Both the position numbers and the translations under genes were made by a program. A DNA stretch of 30,624 bases from Bacteroidales bacterium UBA1195 (GTDB lineage Bacteria; Bacteroidota; Bacteroidia; Bacteroidales; WCHB1-69). Location of the stretch: contig DBYD01000024.1 in NCBI GenBank assembly GCA_002309855.1, forward strand, positions 1-30,624, in the 5' to 3' direction. The stretch's first letter is position 1. Every line of letters starts with the position of its first letter. Shown in pieces: positions 6,777 through 15,741 of this stretch. The notes below the pieces were generated by a model. That model ran no database searches and was not told the DNA's origin. It worked only from the letters and a program-made list of their open reading frames with translations.

Positions 6777-7709
6777 TCATGGCATTCGTTTCCGCTTCAG
6801 GAAATATGTCATCAGAACCTTCTGGAACCCCTCATTGATATCAGCCTCCACAAGGTCAATCTGGTATTGGCCGCACCGGACCTTCAGCTCATCGCGGTAT
6901 GCCTGCATCCGTTTACGATATATCTCCTTAATTTCCGATGCATTGAGTTTCATTTCCCGACCACTTTCCATATCAATCAGACGATAGGGCCTGTTGTCAA
7001 GCGCGAAATCGACCTCCATAGAATGGTCGCAGACCTCAAACAGTATCACCTCGTGACGGCTGTGCCGCAGATGCTGCAAAGCCAGATACAACGCCTCCGG
7101 ATCCTGCTGGAAATCGAACATGTCGCTGAACAGCACGACAAGCGACCGCCGGTGGATACGCTCCGCTATTTCGTGCAGGGTATCGACCACTCCGGTGGCA
7201 TGGCGTTCCGCTTCCGGCTGGGGCTCAAGCATCTTTTCCATTTCGGCGAACAGCTGCTTGATATGGACAGGACTGGATTTTGCCCTTGAATGGAAGCGGA
7301 TGTTATTGTCGAACAAAGTCAGCCCGACAGCATCACGCTGCTGGCGCAGCATCTGGATGATTGCAGCGGCAGCGTATATTGAAAACCACAATTTGTTGGG
7401 ATGCTCCAGTGAATACCTCTCCCGCTTGGGAAAAGACATGGAGGATGAGACATCTATCAGCAGCTGGCAGCGGAGGTTTGTCTCCTCCTCATACTGCTTG
7501 ATGAAGAGTTTGTCTGTCCTTCCATACAGTTTCCAGTCGATGTTGCGGGTGGATTCGCCCGCATTGTATGGCCGGTATTCGGCAAACTCAACCGAAAAGC
7601 CATGAAACGGACTTTGATGAAGCCCGGTAATGAATCCCTCCACCAACTGCTTTGCAATCAGCTCTATATTTCCAAATTGGCTTATAACTCCCAAATCCAG
7701 TTCTGACAT
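6777..7709 (-). CDS. DUF58 domain-containing protein with vWA-like MIDAS
   Basis: This 310-residue soluble protein has the DUF58 signature at residues 41-76 (EFAEYRPYNAGESTRNIDWKLYGRTDKLFI). This is followed by a von Willebrand A-like fold with the metal-site motif DVSSS (86-90) and a later SDMFDF strand. The family usually sits beside a MoxR AAA+ ATPase and BatA/BatB proteins, and acts in complex assembly or stress tolerance. No MoxR or Bat gene is visible here, which is unusual, though they may lie elsewhere. There is no N-terminal membrane segment, as in the shorter cytosolic DUF58 type. It lies 46 bp downstream of the helix-hairpin-helix gene and 21 bp upstream of radC. Confidence 0.92.
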   Translation of the reverse strand: MSELDLGVISQFGNIELIAKQLVEGFITGLHQSPFHGFSVEFAEYRPYNAGESTRNIDWKLYGRTDKLFIKQYEEETNLRCQLLIDVSSSMSFPKRERYSLEHPNKLWFSIYAAAAIIQMLRQQRDAVGLTLFDNNIRFHSRAKSSPVHIKQLFAEMEKMLEPQPEAERHATGVVDTLHEIAERIHRRSLVVLFSDMFDFQQDPEALYLALQHLRHSRHEVILFEVCDHSMEVDFALDNRPYRLIDMESGREMKLNASEIKEIYRKRMQAYRDELKVRCGQYQIDLVEADINEGFQKVLMTYFLKRKRMP

Positions 7710-7755
7710 ATTGCCTCCATATTATATATTGTATAACGGAATTTGTTCCGGTTTA

Positions 7756-9816
7756 TTATCCTTTCCATATCCATTGCAGCCTAATTTCCGTTTTATGCGG
7801 TTTGTCAATTTGTGTCGCTCCGCTTCCAACCGCATCACGGTCGGCATAACAGCAGCAGGTTAGCTTCGCCTGCATGCTCCATGCCGCTGACAATCGCCAT
7901 GTGACAAGGCCATACAACCGCACCCCTCTGCCGCTGCAAGAAACGACCGAAGTGGCATACCGAACATCCTGCTCGGACAGATAGAGGGCCGCCTGATAGG
8001 AATCGGTGTCGAAACAGGCAAAAGAGAGGCTGTAGCGGATTTTCCGCAACGAACAGGAGAGCTGCTGCGACCACATCCCGCCCTTCGACCAGCTGTCCGC
8101 CCCGCCATAGAGAGTTCCGTCCCACTGCAACCTGATGCGCCACCGTTCCACCGGTTTCCATTCCCACCGCACTCGGGAGGCATGCAGATCATCCGGTTGG
8201 ATGATGCGCAACGCATCATCCTGACAGTTACCCTCCTTCCTGTTCCACCGATAAAGAAAGAGCCACGCCCCTCCGCCATGGTCGGTGGTGCAGAAACGGA
8301 GCCGCAGTGCGGAGCCCTGCGAAGGGGCATCCGTCTGATACCTGAGCCACGGGTAACGGCAATAACTCCAGTCCGCATCCAACGTCCCCCGTTTCCCCAG
8401 CAGCATCCGACAACACAATTGAAGGCTTTGTACGTTGGACAAATCGTAAGAGCCGTCCAATACATCCGGTATGGCTTGGTAATCTTTGGGCAGCAGCCGC
8501 AACAACAGGGAAAAACGCAGGCACTCCTGCGCCTCACACACTGCTCCGCCTACAAATGCGGCACTTCCGTTCCCACTGCAGGCCAGTTCTCCGAACAATG
8601 TCGTATGCCCCAAATTCCAAGTGAAATCCGTACTGCCGTTCCAAAGGCTCCCACCACTGAAGCGAAAACGGGCATAAGTCTTGTCCGAAGGCAGCAACGG
8701 CATCGCCTCGCGCAAAAGATAGCAACCGGCTCCGACATGCATGGATCTGCCGTTCCTAACCAAATAGCAGCCAGCAGAAAACTCCCTTGCCGCATCCTCC
8801 TTTGCGATTTCCGAAGCGGTACGGTGATAACCCGTAACGCTCCTCGATGTGTATGCGGAATCAGACAAGACTGCATCCGCATGGCGCATGGATAGGAACA
8901 GAGTGGCTTCCATCCATTTCCAGCATCCGAATGTCAGAGCGGCGCCACGAAAGAACTGGCTTTCGTTCGCTGCTGTATGAGCCTTTAAGCCGTAGGCGGC
9001 ATCGCAAACCGTCCCAGGATCCGCATTGCGCGGCCGGAAACCCATACCCATTGCCAAAGCCTGCCCGAACTGCAGCTGATAGTCTCCGGCCACCAACCGT
9101 CTGACCCTACCCTTTCCCTGATACTGCACATAACCTGAAAAATAGTCGAAACCATGCGGATTGGAGGCGCGGAAAAAGGATTCACCAGCATCCTTTTCCG
9201 CCACAAAACCGGCATTGATGCCTTCGGTGCAACGATAACTGTATTTCAGCAGCAGGGCATCCGCACTCCCCTCATAAAGGCTCCACGGAGAAAGCGCACG
9301 GATGGAATCCGGCACCCTCCTGTATCCCTGCTGAGGCTCAAGCACCCTGCCCCAACGCAGCAGACAGGATGATTTTCCGGATGCAAGACGGTTCCATCGC
9401 ACAGGTTTCCTTTCCGGAGGTTTTCCGAAAGTCACATAGGGCATAATCCTGCGCACCACCGACTCCGAAAAGCCTTCCACAGCCGCCAGCTCCTGCGGAG
9501 TCTGCACATGGCCGTGCAGAAAGATGTAGCGGCGCAACTGGTACCGCTGATATTCGGTAAGCCCCAACAAACCGCCCAGGCAGGCGTCATCCGCCAAATG
9601 CAGGTTGACCGGATGTGCCCTCAATTCATCCAAAGCATCCTGCAGGTCGCTGCCGTCCGGCACATCGCCACCCGACTCGGCATACTGCTCCAGACGCTCC
9701 TCAACCTGCCATTGTCCCATATAACCGTCCTCCTCCCTGTAATCCGAAGTGTCACTCCATTGGGCAAACAGCAGACAAGGGGAGAAAAAAAGTGTCAAAA
9801 AAAGAGCCCTATTCAT
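7756..9816 (-). CDS. Helix-hairpin-helix protein with large outer-membrane barrel-like region
   Basis: The protein has 686 residues from ATG 9816. The frame is open upstream to 10056, but that extension has no signal peptide and covers the upstream gene. The chosen start gives a clear signal peptide (MNRALFLTLFFSPCLLFAQ) and an 8-bp overlap (ATGAATAG) with the upstream stop. Residues about 82-128 form a ComEA-type helix-hairpin-helix (LLGLTEYQRYQLRRYIFLHG ... ELAAVEGFSESVVRRIMPYV). The rest, about 140-686, is alternating hydrophobic/aromatic strands (YFSGYVQYQGKGRVRRLVAGDYQLQFGQALAMG) ending in IRLQWIWKG, like an outer-membrane barrel. Proteins with this layout are common and uncharacterised in Bacteroidales. 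A surface or DNA-uptake role is only a guess from the fold. Confidence 0.8.
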   Translation of the reverse strand: MNRALFLTLFFSPCLLFAQWSDTSDYREEDGYMGQWQVEERLEQYAESGGDVPDGSDLQDALDELRAHPVNLHLADDACLGGLLGLTEYQRYQLRRYIFLHGHVQTPQELAAVEGFSESVVRRIMPYVTFGKPPERKPVRWNRLASGKSSCLLRWGRVLEPQQGYRRVPDSIRALSPWSLYEGSADALLLKYSYRCTEGINAGFVAEKDAGESFFRASNPHGFDYFSGYVQYQGKGRVRRLVAGDYQLQFGQALAMGMGFRPRNADPGTVCDAAYGLKAHTAANESQFFRGAALTFGCWKWMEATLFLSMRHADAVLSDSAYTSRSVTGYHRTASEIAKEDAAREFSAGCYLVRNGRSMHVGAGCYLLREAMPLLPSDKTYARFRFSGGSLWNGSTDFTWNLGHTTLFGELACSGNGSAAFVGGAVCEAQECLRFSLLLRLLPKDYQAIPDVLDGSYDLSNVQSLQLCCRMLLGKRGTLDADWSYCRYPWLRYQTDAPSQGSALRLRFCTTDHGGGAWLFLYRWNRKEGNCQDDALRIIQPDDLHASRVRWEWKPVERWRIRLQWDGTLYGGADSWSKGGMWSQQLSCSLRKIRYSLSFACFDTDSYQAALYLSEQDVRYATSVVSCSGRGVRLYGLVTWRLSAAWSMQAKLTCCCYADRDAVGSGATQIDKPHKTEIRLQWIWKG

Positions 9817-10594
9817 GGTCACCTCCCTTCCCACCGCTCCGGAATCCGCGGCTGACCGACAGGCACAGCGAAGGCCCCCATCCGCTGTGAAGCAGGGCAA
9901 AAAAATCGCACCGGTAACGTTTTCCGACAATTCCGCCTCCTGCAAGCAACCGGAAATACGGGAATCCGCAGCCCAACCTCCACCGCCAGCTTTCGGCGGG
10001 ACTCCCCTCAAGCAGCAAGCCGTATGAGGCAGGCTGGAAACAATTCTTTTCAGCACCTAACGTGACAGTAAGCGACTCCATGCCACGATACACACAGGCC
10101 GCACGCAACCCTGACGGAATCCGCTCCCGCTGCTCCCCATCCACCCAATATGGAAGAGCGAAAGGGTTTTCCCAAGCAAACACTACAGAATAAGTCGCAG
10201 CAGGTCTGAAACAGGCGGAGAGTGAAACCGCCGCACCACGCTTGCATCCATAGAAGGGGTCGCTGAATGAGAGCGAGTGGTAACTGCAGCAGATTGCAAG
10301 AGAAAAGATTCCACCGAAAGATTGCGAATAGGCGGCATCGCACCGCAAACGCCTGAAATCCCCCAACTGCTCACGCTGCAGCAGAAAAGATGACGACTTG
10401 TCACCATCAAATGGGAGTGTCAGACCGCTAAAAGCGGTAAATGTGCCTGCAAGACGGCACTGGCTTTGGCATCCGGCCACCCATCGCCCCTCATCCGCAA
10501 AAGCTGAGGCTGCGGAAAACAGAAAGCGCACGGATTGCGCAAACGACCATTCCACACATAGGAAAAGGAAAAGGATCAGTGTGATTTTCTTCAT
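9809..10594 (-). CDS. Predicted outer-membrane protein, first gene of its cluster
   Basis: This 261-residue protein has a signal peptide (MKKITLILFLFLCVEWSFAQ) and is otherwise made of amphipathic strand-like segments rich in Ser, Ala, aromatic residues and Cys (FGGIFSLAICCSYHSLSFSDPF, WRWRLGCGFPYFRLLAGG). It probably forms a small outer-membrane barrel or periplasmic beta-protein. It does not end in the classical terminal aromatic; the last residues are a charged tail (GGKGGDHE) that overlaps the start of the next gene. The 8-bp overlap with the helix-hairpin-helix barrel gene suggests the two products act together. I cannot assign a named family. Confidence 0.65.
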   Translation of the reverse strand: MKKITLILFLFLCVEWSFAQSVRFLFSAASAFADEGRWVAGCQSQCRLAGTFTAFSGLTLPFDGDKSSSFLLQREQLGDFRRLRCDAAYSQSFGGIFSLAICCSYHSLSFSDPFYGCKRGAAVSLSACFRPAATYSVVFAWENPFALPYWVDGEQRERIPSGLRAACVYRGMESLTVTLGAEKNCFQPASYGLLLEGSPAESWRWRLGCGFPYFRLLAGGGIVGKRYRCDFFALLHSGWGPSLCLSVSRGFRSGGKGGDHE

Positions 10595-10618
10595 AACAGG
10601 GATAGTGTTTCATTTCTG

Positions 10619-10627
10619 CAAAAGTAG
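10619..10627 (-). promoter_or_regulatory. Candidate -7 element upstream of the 10594 gene
   Basis: On the minus strand the sequence is TACTTTTTG, one base longer than the TAnnTTTG consensus. It lies 25 bp before the start at 10594 and just after the gldN terminator, a sensible place for a new promoter. Confidence 0.35.
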
Positions 10628-10660
10628 CCATTTTATCGGTTGGTCACGCACAAAAAGGCA

Positions 10661-10688
10661 AAAAAAAAGCGGACTTTCGTCCGCTTTA
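10661..10688 (-). terminator. Rho-independent terminator of the T9SS operon
   Basis: Read on the minus strand, AAAGCGGAC and GTCCGCTTT form a tight stem around GAAA (arms at 10688-10680 and 10675-10667), followed by a run of T (A-run at 10661-10668 on the plus strand). It lies about 20 bp after the gldN stop and separates the T9SS operon from the next minus-strand cluster. Confidence 0.88.
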
Positions 10689-10705
10689 TCGTAAAGTGTT
10701 GGGAT

Positions 10706-11653
10706 TTAGAATTCCCACATGTCATGCTCTTTCTCGCGAATTTCGTTTTTGATTTTTTCAGCTTCCAAAATCTGATCCAGACCGTTCACGATGTACTGGT
10801 TGATTTCACGATGGTCGTACACATTTCCCTTGGCCTTGATAAAGCTGGAGAAACGGCGTTGCAGGAACAAATCGTCAAAAGTGCGGTTCTGGGCAAAATT
10901 CTGGGTGTTGAACACCTCATTCCTGGCCAGGAAAGGACGGATTTCGTTGTAGTCAATCCAACTGAACTGACGCCAACGGCGGTTGGTGACACCCGGCATG
11001 TCCTCATCGGCCTCCTCAGAGGTCACATCGGTCTGAGGTTCATACCAGAACATCGGACAAAGGGCCATGATGCGGACATCCAGCATGGAACGCTGATTAT
11101 CCACATACCAGCACTCCTTCAGGATGTACTGGAAAACATCCTTGGCACCCCATGCAATGAAGATGGTGGAATCTCCGATAGGATCGCCCCAGTCGTTAAG
11201 CAGCTCAATCCGCTTGGTCTCTCCCATGCTTGCCCTGAGTTCCTCAGACGACATGGGGATATTGATGTTCTCATCCGTGTAGACCCGCAACGGCTCCGGA
11301 TTGTTTTCCGAGGAGTCGATGGCATCCAGAATAATCTGCATCAGACTTCTCCAATTACCCTTAACCTCTGTCGGAAAATAGAGCGGATGGTTCATCTTCT
11401 CCCGCAAATCCAACACGCGCCAAATCAAGGTGGCGTCTTTCAGGTAATCCCTGTTTATGGATTGGAGCGCAATCGGCTTGTTGTCGGCAAGGTTCTGCTC
11501 CACCCATGGCCGGTCTATGGGCGCACGAATCGGTTTGGCGGTTGATTTGGGAGCCGCAGGAGTGGATTCACTGCCCGCCTCACTTTCAATCACCTGAGCG
11601 AACGAAAGGGAGGTAAAGAGCACCAGCAAGATGGCTAATTTGATCGCTTTCAT
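10706..11653 (-). CDS. gldN: T9SS ring-complex protein GldN/PorN
   Basis: This 315-residue periplasmic protein has a signal peptide (MKAIKLAILLVLFTSLSFAQ). The family core from about residue 55 includes PIDRPWVEQNLADNKPIALQ, DLREKMNHPLYFPTE, LRVYTDENINIPMSSEELR and DVRIMALCPMFWYEP. In other Bacteroidetes GldN/PorN partners GldK/PorK to build a large periplasmic ring under the outer membrane for type IX secretion and contacts the GldM stalk. It is the last gene of the porP-gldK-gldL-gldM-gldN operon, 22 bp after gldM, and is followed by a terminator. Length is usual for Bacteroidales. Confidence 0.96.
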   Translation of the reverse strand: MKAIKLAILLVLFTSLSFAQVIESEAGSESTPAAPKSTAKPIRAPIDRPWVEQNLADNKPIALQSINRDYLKDATLIWRVLDLREKMNHPLYFPTEVKGNWRSLMQIILDAIDSSENNPEPLRVYTDENINIPMSSEELRASMGETKRIELLNDWGDPIGDSTIFIAWGAKDVFQYILKECWYVDNQRSMLDVRIMALCPMFWYEPQTDVTSEEADEDMPGVTNRRWRQFSWIDYNEIRPFLARNEVFNTQNFAQNRTFDDLFLQRRFSSFIKAKGNVYDHREINQYIVNGLDQILEAEKIKNEIREKEHDMWEF

Positions 11654-11675
11654 GACTATATGTTTTTAAGTTAAG

Positions 11676-13262
11676 CTACTTGATACGGACCAGAATGGTC
11701 TTAAGTGTGCGGGCGCCGGCAATACTCTGCACCTTAATCTCTGAAATCTCCATCTGTGTACCCGAGGAAGCCGAACGGATCTTACTGACCACATTGTCCG
11801 GGAAACGGTTGCCCTTGACAATGATCGGGGCCTCTTCCACATTATTCTTGACAAAGGTGACTTTATAGGAAAGCACATTCCAGCGCAACTCATAGTTGAA
11901 ATCCTTGGACATGGAGGCCACAATCATCGGGTTGGCCAACAGCACATCCTTTGCCTGACGACCGGAAGTGATGCCTGCGCCGATGGTGGCGGTAGGCTCC
12001 GGAACCGGCTTAACACGGAATTCGGTCTTACCCATGGCCTGAGACTTGCCGTTGCCCATATCCGCACTGATGGTGATGGTGATGGGTTTGCCCGACATGC
12101 TTTGCGGCACCTGGACATCATACCGTCCACCGCCCAGCGAAGTGGCGGAAGCACCACCCCAGTTGATACGCAGCTTTTCAGAAGCCACAGGAGCGGAAAT
12201 GGTCACAGGATTTGGAATGCCGGCATAGAAGACGTTCATCTTTTCGCCAGCCACAGCCGCGGTCGGCTTGGTCACCGTATAGGATTCGGCAAATTGATAA
12301 TATGTGGCGGTATCAGGTCCCTGAACCTTGATGACACCTGCGAACTTCTGGTCGCCAATGCCACCTGTCGGAATCCGCAGATGCACCACACCACCGCTGT
12401 CGCTCACCTCCTTTTTCAGGTTGGGGATATCAGCCTCGGTAGCCTGCGTACGGCCACCGCCCCAATATACCTCCAACGCCTGGCGGGAATCGGAGGCTGC
12501 CACAATGATGTCGGCCTCAAAAGCGTCACCGGAGAAGACAATACGGCTGTTAGGAATAACCTTTGCGCTCACATTGTCGAACTTGAAGCTGCCGGCGTCA
12601 ATCTGGTCAATCAGATGCTTCACCGTCTCATACTCCATGTTCTTCATCTCACCAACCATGTTGTTCAGCAGCGTGTAGACACCGGCCGCCACCACATGCT
12701 CGAAATTGTGGTTTTCCCACGAAACTGTCTCATCGTGATCCTTAAACTTGGCGTCAACATCCAGACCCTTCAGCTTGAAGCCGTCTCCGACAAGCGTCTC
12801 GATATCCTTTTTCATCTTCTTGAACCTGGCCTTCATCTCATCGGCCTTCTTGTTGGTGATGAAATAGGTGCCGGGCTTGTCAAAGTTGTCCTTGGCATCC
12901 ATTTCCGCCAAAGTCTTTCCTTTGACATCCGCAGGCTTTTTACCGTCAACGTAGCAGAAGAAGTCCAGTTTCAGATCTTCCATATACTTCACATTATCAG
13001 CGAAAATCTTTTTGGCCTGCAAAGCCTTTTCGTAATAAGGTTTCGCTTTGGGCTGCTTTTCCTGCAGAGCGGCAAAAACAGCATAGGTCTCGTCAATTTT
13101 GGAGGTAAAATTGGCATTGGTCTCCTCCAATGTGCCGTTCACCGTTGCAAAAGCGCTTAAAATATCTTTTGAGACATTCAAGGCAAGCATGGCGGTCAAC
13201 ACGAGGTACATCATGCCTATCATCTTTTGTCGCGGGGTTTCCGGACAATTCTTTGCACCCAT
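11676..13262 (-). CDS. gldM: T9SS motor-stalk protein GldM/PorM
   Basis: This 528-residue protein has the characteristic start MGAKNCPETPRQKMIGMMYLV. One membrane helix (about 15-35) is followed by a long periplasmic region. The helical first domain includes EEKQPKAKPYYEKALQAKKIF-like sequence around residues 70-90 and ends before about 220. Immunoglobulin-like domains follow, with VIPNSRIVFSGDAFEADIIVAA near 240 and the C-terminal SYKVTFVKNNVEEAPIIVKGN. The GldM dimer passes energy from the GldL-GldM proton-driven motor in the inner membrane to the GldK/GldN ring. It lies 45 bp after gldL and 22 bp before gldN. Confidence 0.96.
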   Translation of the reverse strand: MGAKNCPETPRQKMIGMMYLVLTAMLALNVSKDILSAFATVNGTLEETNANFTSKIDETYAVFAALQEKQPKAKPYYEKALQAKKIFADNVKYMEDLKLDFFCYVDGKKPADVKGKTLAEMDAKDNFDKPGTYFITNKKADEMKARFKKMKKDIETLVGDGFKLKGLDVDAKFKDHDETVSWENHNFEHVVAAGVYTLLNNMVGEMKNMEYETVKHLIDQIDAGSFKFDNVSAKVIPNSRIVFSGDAFEADIIVAASDSRQALEVYWGGGRTQATEADIPNLKKEVSDSGGVVHLRIPTGGIGDQKFAGVIKVQGPDTATYYQFAESYTVTKPTAAVAGEKMNVFYAGIPNPVTISAPVASEKLRINWGGASATSLGGGRYDVQVPQSMSGKPITITISADMGNGKSQAMGKTEFRVKPVPEPTATIGAGITSGRQAKDVLLANPMIVASMSKDFNYELRWNVLSYKVTFVKNNVEEAPIIVKGNRFPDNVVSKIRSASSGTQMEISEIKVQSIAGARTLKTILVRIK

Positions 13263-13307
13263 GTATTTCTCTATTTAATTATTCAACACTCCGTTACTTT
13301 AATTTTG

Positions 13308-14204
13308 TTAGCGGTTGCTCATCGCGGCCAGCATGTTGCCATAGATGCCGTTCAGCTTGCTGACATTCTGGGCCAGTTTGTCAATCTGCTCCTTGTAGGC
13401 CGCCACGCTGTCGGTGGACTGCGTCAGGTTGTTGGCCAGCGAGGAGATGTAGTCGTCCAGATTCTTGGTGGTGTTCATGGTGTTGTTGGCAGTCTTGATC
13501 TGAATCTCATAAGCCGCATTCATGGCGGAGAGGTTCTTGGCCAGACGATCCATTTCGGCATTGAATCCGGTCTCCTCCGACATGGTGGCGATATTCTTCT
13601 CATAGATGCCGGCCAAGGTCTTCACGGAAGAGGTGGCCTTCTCAATGTTCTCGAAATACTGGCCGGACTTGGTGGCGGTGTTATCCAACGTCTCAGCAAC
13701 ACGATTGTAGGCGCCGGAGAGGTTCTTCACAGAATCGGCGGCCTTGGAAAGGTTGGAGACATATCCGTCGGTGGCTGCAGCGGCATCGGAGACACCGGAG
13801 AGCTTCTTGGCGTTCTCACCCAGATTCCGCATACCGGAGGCAAGGCTTTCCAGCAGTTCGGGACCAATCTTGGCCTCTGTCAATGCATTGTCAAGCTGTT
13901 GCGTGATAGGTGCATTGGAGGGGAGTTTCAAGGCCTTCTTGTCCTTGGTGTCATGTGCCTCCTCGCCGATAGCCAGCTGCGGAAACACCAGTGACCAGTT
14001 GTAGTGAGGCAGAGGCGGTTCAAAGGCGGAGAAGAAGAAGATCAACGCCTCGGTGACCATACCGGCCGTCAGCACGATACCGGCACCCGGCCAGTGCATA
14101 ATCTTGAACAACGCACCGATGATAACGACAGAGGCGCCCCATCCGTACAATTTGGTCATAAAGTTCACATAACCCTTACTAGTGACAAGTTCATTCAGTC
14201 CCAT
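13308..14204 (-). CDS. gldL: T9SS inner-membrane motor protein GldL/PorL
   Basis: This 298-residue protein starts with the family sequence MGLNELVTSKGYVNFMTKLYGWG. It has two N-terminal membrane helices (about 17-36 and 40-60). Glu52 lies within the second helix (GMVTEALIFFFSAFEPPLP) and corresponds by position to the proton-carrying glutamate known in other GldL proteins; this equivalence is inferred without alignment. Residues about 95-298 form a long cytosolic helical region rich in Ala/Asn/Ser with heptad-like repeats (coiled-coil-like). GldL assembles as a pentamer around a GldM dimer to make a proton-motive-force-driven rotary motor. It lies between gldK and gldM. Confidence 0.96.
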   Translation of the reverse strand: MGLNELVTSKGYVNFMTKLYGWGASVVIIGALFKIMHWPGAGIVLTAGMVTEALIFFFSAFEPPLPHYNWSLVFPQLAIGEEAHDTKDKKALKLPSNAPITQQLDNALTEAKIGPELLESLASGMRNLGENAKKLSGVSDAAAATDGYVSNLSKAADSVKNLSGAYNRVAETLDNTATKSGQYFENIEKATSSVKTLAGIYEKNIATMSEETGFNAEMDRLAKNLSAMNAAYEIQIKTANNTMNTTKNLDDYISSLANNLTQSTDSVAAYKEQIDKLAQNVSKLNGIYGNMLAAMSNR

Positions 14205-14261
14205 GATTTTTTGTTTTTTTTTAGTATTGGAATTTGTAATTATTATTTTCTTTAATGTTTG

Positions 14262-15701
14262 TTAGTACACGTTTGAAGAGGCGGTCTTGCTGTCGCCGAA
14301 GTTCCGGCCGAGGTAAGACTGCACACAGCGGAATCCGATATAGGATTTGCCCGTATCCTGATAGCAGTAGTTGCGGACAGCCGTCTGCATGTAATAGCTG
14401 ATGTCCTTCCACGAACCGCCGCGCACCACCTTGCGTTTCAGCACAGGCGCATCGTTGTCCTTGGCATAATAGGTGTACTGCATGTTCAGGTCATGAGCGA
14501 AGTTGTAGGCGGATTCGCTGTAGGCATCCTCGCACCACTCCGACACATTTCCGGCCATGTCATACAGACCCCAGTCGTTCGGATGGTAGTGGGCGACAAC
14601 AATTGTCTGCACACCACCGTCGGCGGCGTAATTGCCGCGCTGCGGCTTGAAGTTGCCCAGGAAGCAGCCGTTGTCGTTCTGCGTGTAGGGACCGCCCCAG
14701 GGATAAGGGGAGTTCTCATGGTAGCCGCGAGCCGCCCATTCCCATTCAACCTCGTTCGGCAGACGGAACTCGTTCTCAAAAGCCCAGTCATGGCTGCTGA
14801 TATAGGTATTGCGGATCTGGGTACGCCATGCACAGAAGGCGCGTGCCTGCTTCCAGCTCACACCGACCACAGGATAATAGTCATACTGCGGATGTGAGAA
14901 ATAGTTCTCCGTCAGAGGCTCATTGAATGAATAGGTGAAATCGTGGATCCAGCACAAGGTGTCAGGATAGATGTTGATAACCTCCCGGCGCAGGAAGGGC
15001 TTCTTGCCCTGATTATAGGCCGTAGGACGGTTGGAGAACATACCCATGTCCTTGGTTTGCGGATCATTATTGTCAAATTCCTTGTAGGCGGCACCCATCA
15101 CATCAGGATCCTCAGGATCGCGATAGGCACGACGGTCTGTCCACCAATATTCGAAATTGAGCATCTTTACATTCAAATCTTTCGCCTTATAGTGGTAGTA
15201 CCGCTCATTGCCGGCAGGCGAACTGTACAAGTTGGCCAGAACCGCCTGGTACTCCTCATCCTTGGAATCCCAGTCAATCGGCGTGTTCCAGTTGATCAGA
15301 CGCGGCTCAATGACCTCGCCCTCGTTCTCGCCTCTCCTGTACTTCTTGAAATGCTGGTTATCCTCCTCAACTTCGGCCTCGCCCAACAGCACATGTGCGA
15401 TGGAATCGCGCACCCACATCACAAACTGGCGGTATTCGTTGTTTGTGATTTCGGTCTCGTCCATCCAGAAGGCCTGGACTGTCACATTTTTTGCCGCATA
15501 AGTCTGGGAGTAGGCGGCATCTGCCATGCCCCCACCGATTATGGTGTGCCCCAGCGGAATATTCTTCATGCCGAAAGGCACCACTTCCACATACTCAGGC
15601 CGGTCCTGTACGCCGACCAACTGGCCGTTACCGGCATTCTTGCAAGAGGTCCCCAGCATCACCAGGGCCGCTGCTGCCAACATTAAAAACGACTTTTTCA
15701 T
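14262..15701 (-). CDS. gldK: T9SS ring-complex lipoprotein GldK/PorK
   Basis: This 479-residue lipoprotein has a lipobox LGTSC with the lipidated Cys at residue 20. The rest is a formylglycine-generating-enzyme (FGE)-sulfatase-like fold, with family landmarks VQAFWMDETEITNNEYRQFV, FRLPNEVEWEWAARG, YPWGGPY, DMAGNVSEWCEDAY, VVRGGSWKD and IGFRCV. In T9SS this fold is structural: GldK/PorK anchors the periplasmic ring to the outer membrane with GldN/PorN. It is second in the operon, 40 bp after porP and 57 bp before gldL. Confidence 0.96.
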   Translation of the reverse strand: MKKSFLMLAAAALVMLGTSCKNAGNGQLVGVQDRPEYVEVVPFGMKNIPLGHTIIGGGMADAAYSQTYAAKNVTVQAFWMDETEITNNEYRQFVMWVRDSIAHVLLGEAEVEEDNQHFKKYRRGENEGEVIEPRLINWNTPIDWDSKDEEYQAVLANLYSSPAGNERYYHYKAKDLNVKMLNFEYWWTDRRAYRDPEDPDVMGAAYKEFDNNDPQTKDMGMFSNRPTAYNQGKKPFLRREVINIYPDTLCWIHDFTYSFNEPLTENYFSHPQYDYYPVVGVSWKQARAFCAWRTQIRNTYISSHDWAFENEFRLPNEVEWEWAARGYHENSPYPWGGPYTQNDNGCFLGNFKPQRGNYAADGGVQTIVVAHYHPNDWGLYDMAGNVSEWCEDAYSESAYNFAHDLNMQYTYYAKDNDAPVLKRKVVRGGSWKDISYYMQTAVRNYCYQDTGKSYIGFRCVQSYLGRNFGDSKTASSNVY

Positions 15702-15741
15702 CTTTATATGTTTTAGAATTTCTGACTATATTATTTATATA

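Noticed and set aside
9816..10056. 80-residue N-terminal extension of the helix-hairpin-helix protein
   Set aside because: It lies over the upstream gene in another frame, and the internal ATG at 9816 starts a clear signal peptide.
10640..13994. Long plus-strand frames opposite gldN, gldM and gldL (10640-11545, 12102-13160, 13227-13994)
   Set aside because: All are antisense shadows of well-recognised T9SS genes, with no domain, signal or plausible start context.
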